Position numbers and translations under genes: made by a program
The notes under the pieces: generated by a model
Told to the model about the DNA's origin: nothing
What the model saw: the letters and a program-made list of their open reading frames with translations, nothing else
Database searches by the model: none
Assembly: GCF_019931065.1 (NCBI RefSeq)
Contig: NZ_JAIOUQ010000014.1
Coordinates: forward strand, 62,001 to 126,000
Direction: 5' to 3'
DNA from: Methanobacterium spitsbergense
Lineage (GTDB): Archaea; Methanobacteriota; Methanobacteria; Methanobacteriales; Methanobacteriaceae
Length of the DNA: 64,000 nt
In this document: one piece after another, positions 59,137-64,000 of the stretch
How positions within the stretch are numbered: the first letter of the stretch is position 1
Layout: each line of letters opens with the position of its first letter

Positions 59137-59279
59137 TTTCCACAACCGCAGCCACAATCTTCATTCTTTTTAGGTTCTGGTTTTTTTTCAGTTTTACAGC
59201 CACAATCCTCTTTTTCTTCGGTTTTTACGACTGGTTTTTTGATTTCTTCTATTTTACATCCACATTTTTTATTACTCAT
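59133..59279 (-). CDS. Metallothionein-like Cys-rich protein (48 aa), 3' end abutted by the TnpB element
   Basis: ATG 59279, with AGGAG ten bases upstream, opens MSNKKCGCKIEEIKKPVVKT and continues to DCGCGCGK. Eight cysteines occur as CxC units (6/8, 26/28, 42/44/46 region) among Lys and Glu, typical of metal-binding microproteins. The TGA stop (59133-59135) lies inside the transposon terminus TTCAC, so the element supplies the stop codon and the native C-terminus may be shortened. It lies next to the arsenic genes. Confidence 0.7.
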   Translation of the reverse strand: MSNKKCGCKIEEIKKPVVKTEEKEDCGCKTEKKPEPKKNEDCGCGCGK

Positions 59280-59430
59280 AGTATACATTCTCCTTTTAAG
59301 ATTTATCTTCGAATTTTAATAGTTTATAATATCAATTTATTGGATTTCTTGTCCATTTATAAAAATAAAAAAATTGATTTATATTTAAATTATTAGAATA
59401 TCAGTTCAAAATAATTTTAAAATGGGTTAG

Positions 59431-60498
59431 TTATAATGTTAAACCCATTTCAATTTCTTCGCTGATTTCTTTGTACCTGTTACGGATGGTTACTTCTGTA
59501 ACCCCAGCAACTTCAGCAACATCTCTCTGTGTTTTTCTTTCACCTAAAAGTACTGATGCTATGTAAAGTGCTGCTGCTGCAACTCCTGTAGGTCCTTTTC
59601 CAGATGTGAGTCCCTTATCCATTGCCATACCAATAATTTCAATGGCTTTAGACTGAACTTCACCTGAAAGGTTTAAATCACTTGCGAATCTTGGAACGTA
59701 GTCAACTGGTGATGTTGGCGGTAATTTGATGTTCAATTCCCTTGTAAGGAACCTGTATGTCCTTCCAACTTCTTTTTTACCTACCCTTGAAACTTCTGCT
59801 ATTTCATCGAGTGTCCTTGGAACTCCGCATTTTCTGCATGCTGCGTACAGCGATGCTGCTACAACTCCTTCAATACTTCTTCCACGGATTAACTTGTTTT
59901 CAACAGCATTTCTGTAAACTACTGATGCTGCTTCCCTAACACTTCTTGGAAGTCCCAGTCTTGAAGAATCCCTGTCCAGTTCGGATAGTGCAAATGCAAG
60001 GTTTCTTTCGGTTGCACCGGATATTCTGATCTTTCTCTGCCATTTTCTGAGCCTGTACCACTGTGCACGATTTCTGGCAGGTATGTCACGACCGTATATA
60101 TCTTTATTTCTCCAGTCGATCATGGTTGAAAGTCCCTTATCGTGTATTGTGTAAGTCATAGGAGCACCAACTCTGGTTCTCTTATCACGCTGTTCACTAT
60201 CAAAGGCTCTCCACTCAGGACCCATATCCATTATACTGTCGTCTATAACAAGACCACATGCTCCACAAGCAACTTCGCCACGACCCTGGTCGTTTATAAT
60301 ATTTTCAGACCCACATTCGGGGCATTTGGTTTCATTTGCTTCGATTTCTGAAACTTCCTGTTTCATCTGCTCTTTTCCAGAAACTTCCTGTTTCATCTCT
60401 TCTTTTCCAGAAACTTCCTGTTTCATCTCTTCTTTTACTGAAACTTCCTGTTTCAACTGTTCTTTTCCTGAAACTTCAGGTTCATGAGTTTTATCCAT
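59431..60498 (-). CDS. tfb: Transcription initiation factor TFB with N-terminal repeat arm
   Basis: 355 residues. A zinc ribbon ([26 protein letters not shown]), the B-finger/linker [20 protein letters not shown] and two cyclin repeats ending [19 protein letters not shown]. This is the archaeal TFIIB that recruits RNA polymerase to TBP-bound promoters. In front of the ribbon is an extra arm of about 45 residues with four near-identical 10-residue units ([10 protein letters not shown]). ATG 60498 is nine bases after GAGGGG; ATG 60507 lies too close to it. Confidence 0.93.
   Translation of the reverse strand: MDKTHEPEVSGKEQLKQEVSVKEEMKQEVSGKEEMKQEVSGKEQMKQEVSEIEANETKCPECGSENIINDQGRGEVACGACGLVIDDSIMDMGPEWRAFDSEQRDKRTRVGAPMTYTIHDKGLSTMIDWRNKDIYGRDIPARNRAQWYRLRKWQRKIRISGATERNLAFALSELDRDSSRLGLPRSVREAASVVYRNAVENKLIRGRSIEGVVAASLYAACRKCGVPRTLDEIAEVSRVGKKEVGRTYRFLTRELNIKLPPTSPVDYVPRFASDLNLSGEVQSKAIEIIGMAMDKGLTSGKGPTGVAAAALYIASVLLGERKTQRDVAEVAGVTEVTIRNRYKEISEEIEMGLTL
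60351..60480 (-). repeat. 30-bp tandem repeat in the 5' part of tfb
   Basis: AAACTTCCTG recurs exactly every 30 bases at 60351, 60381, 60411 and 60441, with a partial copy at 60471. The copies differ at few positions. The unit is a multiple of three, so copy number changes keep the frame. It encodes the acidic/basic KEQ(L/M)KQEVSG arm. Confidence 0.95.
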
Positions 60499-60591
60499 AC
60501 CTTTCATCCCCTCATCTTAAACTGTGAATAAGATTTAAATTTAAAATATTCATCCTGTATTATCGTTATATTACTTTTTAGAATAATATTA

Positions 60592-60741
60592 TTATATTGG
60601 TATTTCAAGAATACCTTCCTGATATTTGTGGTGTATCTGATTTTTACGTACCATAAAACCGCATTTACTGCATCTAAAGGAGTCTTTATGCTTAGTTGGT
60701 TTCATAACTCCTTTATCTTCTATATGAATTAATTCGCTCAT
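60592..60741 (-). CDS. Zinc-finger microprotein (49 aa)
   Basis: ATG 60741 opens MSELIHIEDKGVMKPTKHKD, followed by SFRCSKCGFMVRKNQIHHKY. CxxC plus the following His residues (HH) make a single zinc finger. AAGTGAT lies upstream as a weak ribosome-binding site. It sits between tfb and a ribbon-helix-helix gene, all on the minus strand. Function unknown; nucleic-acid binding is plausible. Confidence 0.65.
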   Translation of the reverse strand: MSELIHIEDKGVMKPTKHKDSFRCSKCGFMVRKNQIHHKYQEGILEIPI

Positions 60742-60845
60742 AATTTATCACTTTTTAAAAAAATCGATTAATAAAAATTTAGTTAAATATTCAAATATTA
60801 ATTGTTAAATCTGACATTTACCTAAAATAAAATCTGTTAATATGA

Positions 60846-61013
60846 TCATTGTGTTATATGTTCGTCCCAGTTATCATATTTTTCTAAATATTCTGCTATT
60901 GCAATCCGAATATGATGGCTGACTGGACTTCCGCCTTTACGTTTAGAAAAACTTTTTAGTTGATCTAATTGTGTTTCATCTAATCTTAAACCTACAGCTA
61001 TCTTTTTAGACAT
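60846..61013 (-). CDS. Ribbon-helix-helix (CopG-like) regulator (55 aa)
   Basis: ATG 61013 behind GAGGTAG. The product reads MSKKIAVGLRLDETQLDQLK, then SFSKRKGGSPVSHHIRIAIA and EYLEKYDNW. The first strand (KIAVGLRL) and the helix-turn-helix with SPVSHHIRIAIAEYL match the RHH fold of CopG/MetJ/Arc regulators. It probably binds repeats in its own upstream region (61201-61234). No toxin gene is adjacent, so it is not clearly an antitoxin. Confidence 0.75.
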   Translation of the reverse strand: MSKKIAVGLRLDETQLDQLKSFSKRKGGSPVSHHIRIAIAEYLEKYDNWDEHITQ

Positions 61014-61200
61014 ATAATCTACCTCAACAATAAAAATAGAAGTGTCAAAGAATTTGCAGTGAAAACCTTATATTTGCACTACCCCTAGAATAGTAGGTCT
61101 TAAAAGACTGTATTAAACTATTGGGAAAAGTTTATATCAATTTATTTAACATCTTCAAACTATATATATGTATTACATAATATATAAAGTGATCGTTTTT

Positions 61201-61234
61201 GTTATACAAAAGTTATACAAAACCGATTTGTATA
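61201..61234. promoter_or_regulatory. Operator-like repeats upstream of the RHH gene
   Basis: GTTATACAAAA occurs twice in tandem (61201-61211, 61212-61222). The second copy also forms an 8-bp perfect inverted repeat with the following bases: TATACAAA (61214-61221) and TTTGTATA (61227-61234). RHH proteins bind short repeats cooperatively, so this is the natural candidate site. It lies between the RHH gene and the divergent gene at 61326. Confidence 0.55.
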
Positions 61235-61325
61235 TATACCATAATATTTTCAACTATAAAAAGCTTTCTATTATTTAAAGAAATAAATTATAATTCACTA
61301 CTTTATATACTATGAGTTACATATT

Positions 61326-61586
61326 ATGATTACATATAAATACAGAGTTGGAAAAGTTACTGGCTTTTACAATAAAACTAAATTGAAAATGATTGATTTG
61401 ATGCAGGATTACTACTATTTTAGGATTATTCTTAAAAATACAGATTCTTTTTTTGAATTTTTAATTTCAAAAATACTATTCCATCTAAAATTTTTCAGGT
61501 TAGGAAATTACAAAGCTGATCTTAATAAGAATAATCTAGAAATGATTCAACTCTATAATAAATTTTACTTTGGTAAAAAAAATTAG
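61326..61586 (+). CDS. Hypothetical basic protein (86 aa), probably leaderless
   Basis: A CTTTATATA box (61300-61308) about 22 bases before ATG 61326 and the absence of a ribosome-binding site suggest a leaderless transcript. The product is rich in Lys, Tyr and Phe (ITYKYRVGKVTGFYNKTKLK, KILFHLKFFRLGNYKADLNK). No known family. Divergent from the RHH regulator and next to its presumed operator, so possibly controlled by it. Confidence 0.5.
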   Translation: MITYKYRVGKVTGFYNKTKLKMIDLMQDYYYFRIILKNTDSFFEFLISKILFHLKFFRLGNYKADLNKNNLEMIQLYNKFYFGKKN

Positions 61587-61604
61587 TTATTGAGAGGTGA
61601 AAAA

Positions 61605-61700
61605 ATGATGGTAAAATTTGATTTACAACACTTCTGCTGTGGCCCGAAAGGTTGCGAAATAGAAATTGAATACGGAATTATGGCAGATGTTGAAGAATAA
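61605..61700 (+). CDS. Cys-containing microprotein (31 aa)
   Basis: ATG 61605 (or 61608) follows GAGAGGTGA. The product is MMVKFDLQHFCCGPKGCEIE followed by IEYGIMADVEE. Three cysteines and a His in HFCCGPKGC could bind a metal. The ribosome-binding site is strong. It is 18 bases after the previous gene and 93 before TRAM copy 2. Confidence 0.55.
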   Translation: MMVKFDLQHFCCGPKGCEIEIEYGIMADVEE

Positions 61701-61760
61701 TAGCATTAGGTATATAAATAAAAAGAATTAAATAGATTAATTGAATAAAATATTTAAATC

Positions 61761-61786
61761 GGCCTTCGGGCTAAAAATTGGAAGTG
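61761..61786 (+). promoter_or_regulatory. TRAM leader element 2: hairpin plus ATTGGAAGTG
   Basis: GGCC TTC GGGCT (61761-61772) forms a short stem-loop with GCC/GGC pairing. It is followed by AAAA and ATTGGAAGTG (61777-61786). GGAAGTG is the ribosome-binding site for ATG 61794. The stem sequence differs from elements 1 and 3 while the downstream decamer is identical. Confidence 0.6.
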
Positions 61787-61793
61787 AATTAAT

Positions 61794-62030
61794 ATGAGTA
61801 TGTTTGGAAATTACGGAAATGATAACAGGAATGATAAAGGAAACAACGCACCTATTCAGGAAGGCGGAGAATACGAAGTTAAAATCGAAGATACTGGCAG
61901 AGACGGAGACGGAATTGCTCGTATCGAAGGTTTTGTTGTATTTGTTGCAGGCGCTAAAGTCGGTGACGAAGTAACTGTAAGAGTTAACTCTGTTAGAAGA
62001 AACTTTGGTTTTGCTGACATAGTAGAATAA
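61794..62030 (+). CDS. TRAM-domain protein, copy 2
   Basis: 78 residues. N-terminal [18 protein letters not shown] linker, then the TRAM domain ([48 protein letters not shown]). It differs from copy 3 mainly in the linker. A TATA-like TATATAAATA at 61711-61720 would start a transcript with a leader of about 55 bases containing the hairpin. Likely an RNA-binding, cold- or stress-related protein. Confidence 0.92.
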   Translation: MSMFGNYGNDNRNDKGNNAPIQEGGEYEVKIEDTGRDGDGIARIEGFVVFVAGAKVGDEVTVRVNSVRRNFGFADIVE

Positions 62031-62076
62031 ATAAATTATTTAATACAAATAATTTAAATAAAATATTTGAATTTTG

Positions 62077-62101
62077 GGCCCAAGGCCATATATTGGAAGT
62101 G
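62077..62101 (+). promoter_or_regulatory. TRAM leader element 3: hairpin plus ATTGGAAGTG
   Basis: GGCC (62077-62080) CAA GGCC (62084-62087) forms a stem with a three-base loop; the overlapping TTGGGCCCAA palindrome is an alternative fold. ATTGGAAGTG (62092-62101) follows. GGAAGTG is the ribosome-binding site of ATG 62109. Confidence 0.6.
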
Positions 62102-62108
62102 TATAAAT

Positions 62109-62327
62109 ATGTTTGGAAATTACGGAAATGATAGAGGAAATGACGCACCTATTAAGGAAGGCGGAGAATACGATGTTAAAATTGAGGATACTGGCAGAGA
62201 CGGAGACGGAATTGCTCGTATCGAAGGTTTTGTTGTTTTTGTTGCAGGCGCTAAAGTCGGTGACGAAGTTACAATCAGAGTTAACTCTGTAAGAAGGAAT
62301 TTTGGTTTTGCTGACATAGTAGAATAA
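62109..62327 (+). CDS. TRAM-domain protein, copy 3
   Basis: 72 residues: [20 protein letters not shown], then the same TRAM domain ([36 protein letters not shown]). It lies 78 bases after copy 2 with its own leader, so the pair is a recent tandem duplication with separate control elements. The start ATG 62109 is fixed by GGAAGTG seven bases upstream. Confidence 0.92.
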   Translation: MFGNYGNDRGNDAPIKEGGEYDVKIEDTGRDGDGIARIEGFVVFVAGAKVGDEVTIRVNSVRRNFGFADIVE

Positions 62328-62593
62328 CCCCCAAAAATCTTTTTTTAAATTTATCAATTTTTGCATTGAAAATTAATTTAATTTAATTTTCACAAAACTT
62401 TTTTTTATTTTATTCTAAATTCATAATTATATTATTTCTGATCTACCTACAATCCAATCTATTCTCGCTCTGTAAATGATCTAACTAAAAGATCTATTTC
62501 TCAATAGGAAAGATCTATATAATTCTTACCAGATTGATACAAAAAATTATTTCTTTTACTAATTAGAACAAATTTTACTGAATGACGGAATTA

Positions 62594-62825
62594 TTTATCT
62601 TAATGTTGGAGAAGACCCCATCCGTGAGGGTGGGGATGAATCCAACCACTACATATAAATAATAATTTAACAATAATTAATATTATCGTATGCGATAACC
62701 AAGCATACTACACTTAATCTAATCAGTACCGTAGGAACTACGGAAATTAAAGCTTCTCTGAAAAAAACCACATTAGTGGATTTAATGAAGGAAGAAGCTC
62801 CTTCCGAAAGGGAGGGGTAGTTCAC
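62594..62825 (+). mobile_element. TnpB-less miniature derivative of the TnpB element
   Basis: 232 bases with both ends of the element at 57844-59136 but no tnpB. The left end has TTTATCTTAATGTTGGAGAA and a better-paired subterminal hairpin (CCCCATCC GTGA GGGTGGGG). The right end keeps AATCAGTACCGTAGG and the CCAC/GTGG and terminal hairpins before TTCAC. About 30 bases of unrelated filler (near 62688-62716) replace the gene. Such elements (PATE/MITE type) move with transposases supplied in trans. Confidence 0.82.
62729..62825 (+). ncRNA. Second predicted omega-RNA scaffold, in the mini-element
   Basis: CCGTAG (62729-62734) GAA CTACGG (62738-62743), CCAC ATTA GTGG (62768-62779), CTCCTTCC GAAA GGGAGGGG and TTCAC (62821-62825). 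The loop bases differ from copy 1 (ATTA for AAAA) but stems are kept, and the last stem is better paired. The sequence after 62825 differs from that after 59136, so an RNA made here would carry another guide. Confidence 0.55.
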
Positions 62826-63306
62826 TTTTGATTAAACACTACAAAAGACGTTTCCATACAGAATATTGAGAATAATATCAAAGTTCATAATAATGCCCCA
62901 ATTTTTAATAAAAGAATAAATATCCCTATTTTAAGGATTAAAAGGGCATTATAATCATAATAACTGTATTAACCCAATATAATTGTATTATTTAGTATTG
63001 GGGTGTTTTCTACCATTTTTATAGTTTTAAGGGTGTGAATGGGCTTAGTCAATACGATTGAAACTGTTGTTTTTTATGTAAAGGGGTTTAAATAAGTTTA
63101 ATTTATTGAAAATACTCAGTTATCGGGCTCTTCTTGTATAGGCTAATATCATACTATTAATGAGAGCTTTAAATTAAAAACAGCACGCATATTGGGTGTT
63201 TTTATCGATTTTAAACCATAACCTTTATAAGTGATCATGAAGGTACAAATTAGTGTCCAAGTTCCAGAAGTTATATTTGGAATTTGGGAACGGAGGCGAG
63301 ATTAAC
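62826..63306. other. Intergenic region with inverted repeats
   Basis: About 480 bases. ATAATGCCC (62890-62898) and GGGCATTAT (62944-62952) form a 9-bp inverted repeat around a 45-base centre; CCCAATA/TATTGGG (62974-63003) follows. TTTATAAGTGATC near 63225 and the AT-rich run before it may be the promoter of the secreted protein gene. No gene recognised. Confidence 0.45.
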
Positions 63307-63786
63307 ATGCGAAAAAACCTTTTAGCAGTATTTTGTGTACTCACAATATTTGCTAGTACAGCACCAATATTTGCTGCAGATACAACAACAACTACACCGG
63401 TAGTTTTAACAACGGATCAGCTTGCAAAATTAGATGCTGCACAGACAAAATTAAACGATCTTATAACTAAGATTGAAGGACTAAAAACAACATACGCTGG
63501 TAAAAAGAACACCAAAGGACTATTAACATCATTGAACCAGTTTGAAAAACAGGCAAAAAGACTAAACACAGCAATAACCAACTACAAAACCAATCCAACA
63601 ACATCTGCTGACCAGAAAATAAAAGCATTCCAGTTCAAAACCAAAAATCTTGAATGGAAAGTAACTGTAACAGAGAAAATACTTAAAAAAGTAACAACAC
63701 CGAAAAAACACCACCCAATCAAAAAACCAGTTAAACCAATCAAACCAATAAAACCAGTACACACAACAACAACAGTCAGTACATAA
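63307..63786 (+). CDS. Secreted coiled-coil protein with Lys/Pro-rich tail
   Basis: 159 residues from ATG 63307, behind CGGAGG. Signal peptide (NLLAVFCVLTIFASTAPIFA), then Thr-rich DTTTTTPVVLTTDQ, a helical region with heptad-like spacing (LAKLDAAQTKLNDLITKIEG; LNQFEKQAKRLNTAITNY) and a C-terminal KKPVKPIKPIKPVHTTTT tail. The basic Pro/Lys tail could bind the wall polymer. The 18 upstream in-frame codons are not supported. Family not recognised. Confidence 0.75.
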   Translation: MRKNLLAVFCVLTIFASTAPIFAADTTTTTPVVLTTDQLAKLDAAQTKLNDLITKIEGLKTTYAGKKNTKGLLTSLNQFEKQAKRLNTAITNYKTNPTTSADQKIKAFQFKTKNLEWKVTVTEKILKKVTTPKKHHPIKKPVKPIKPIKPVHTTTTVST

Positions 63787-63899
63787 ATAAAAAATATTGT
63801 TAAAATAAAATAGAGGATATTAAATAACCCCATCACTTACTTTTTTTTAAGATAATACACATATAACAATACAGATATTTCAATTCAACATATAATATC

Positions 63900-63960
63900 A
63901 ATCATTATCATATATTTCATCATTAACATTCAATTCATTAATCATTATCATATATTTCAT
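63900..63960. repeat. Two-copy 21-bp direct repeat, 40-bp period
   Basis: AATCATTATCATATATTTCA (plus T) occurs at 63900-63920 and again at 63940-63960. The intervening sequence is AT-rich and unrelated. Two copies only; no CRISPR-like series is seen before the window ends. Confidence 0.8.
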
Positions 63961-64000
63961 GAAAAATTATTTTACCGATACATTTCAGTAAAATATTTAG

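Noticed and set aside
63900..63960. Possible CRISPR array
   Set aside because: Only two copies of an AT-rich repeat with no third copy and no cas genes.
1..64000. tRNA and rRNA genes
   Set aside because: No cloverleaf consensus (GGTTCRANYCC with matching acceptor) or rRNA segment was noticed by eye; a tRNAscan-SE run would settle it.

Overview
The window is AT-rich archaeal DNA, most likely from Methanobacteriales and probably a Methanobacterium-like methanogen. The basis is direct: archaeal TFB (59431-60498) and a TFE-like factor (28247-28741), pseudomurein-binding repeats (PMBR) on secreted proteins, GGAGG/GGTGA ribosome-binding sites with frequent TTG and GTG starts, some apparently leaderless genes, TRAM-domain mini-proteins, and DUF166, DUF2207 and HisKA_2 families. 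I saw no rRNA, tRNA or CRISPR array. The species cannot be named from this sequence alone.

Layout. 1-4.4 kb: an IS5-type transposase remnant at the left edge, an LtrA-like membrane protein, a wHTH regulator and two nitroreductases. 4.6-15.3 kb: a frameshifted secreted Zn-peptidase-like gene, aspartate aminotransferase/4-decarboxylase, a ~700-residue TPR protein, a membrane-anchored trypsin-like protease, a SagB-type oxidoreductase, a pair of small three-helix membrane proteins, a VOC protein and a sortase-like protein. 15.7-25.4 kb: a GT2 synthase, a MacB-type ABC pair, a membrane PAS/HisKA_2 kinase, an Hsp20 fused to a LEA-like repeat arm, and a LemA/DUF2207 pair. 25.6-43 kb: TFE-like factor plus a cell-surface set (M14/AstE-like, C25-like with CARDB domains, BPL_N-PMBR, YhgE/Pip, C39-like, PepSY-like) and several decayed surface genes. 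43-48 kb: a DUF308 protein, two adjacent MFS pseudogenes separated by a strong hairpin, and UspA. 48-53.5 kb: a second BPL_N-PMBR protein, a 30-residue basic peptide, a locally GC-rich membrane gene and an internally triplicated membrane protein. 53.6-59.3 kb: an arsenic/metal block of ArsR, radical SAM/B12 protein, DUF2085-like membrane protein, ArsC with a Cys-Cys tail, DUF166 protein and a metallothionein-like mini-protein. A TnpB transposon abuts the last gene. 59.4-64 kb: TFB with a repeat arm, several microproteins including a ribbon-helix-helix regulator with a likely operator, two more TRAM proteins, a TnpB-less mini-element and a secreted coiled-coil protein.

How it fits together. 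The surface genes share modules (CARDB, Big_5, PMBR, signal peptides) and suggest an envelope-remodelling repertoire under fast turnover, with intact and broken members side by side. The three most promising signals are: (1) a TnpB element plus a 232-bp TnpB-less derivative that keeps the same predicted omega-RNA scaffold but has different flanking (guide) sequence; (2) three TRAM paralogs sharing a leader hairpin whose stem sequence varies, followed by an invariant ATTGGAAGTG; (3) two BPL_N-PMBR secreted proteins whose signal peptides begin at ATC and ATT codons placed correctly after a ribosome-binding site. Nine genes appear broken in 64 kb, so either decay is active here or the assembly contains indel errors; this should be settled before the frameshifts are interpreted.
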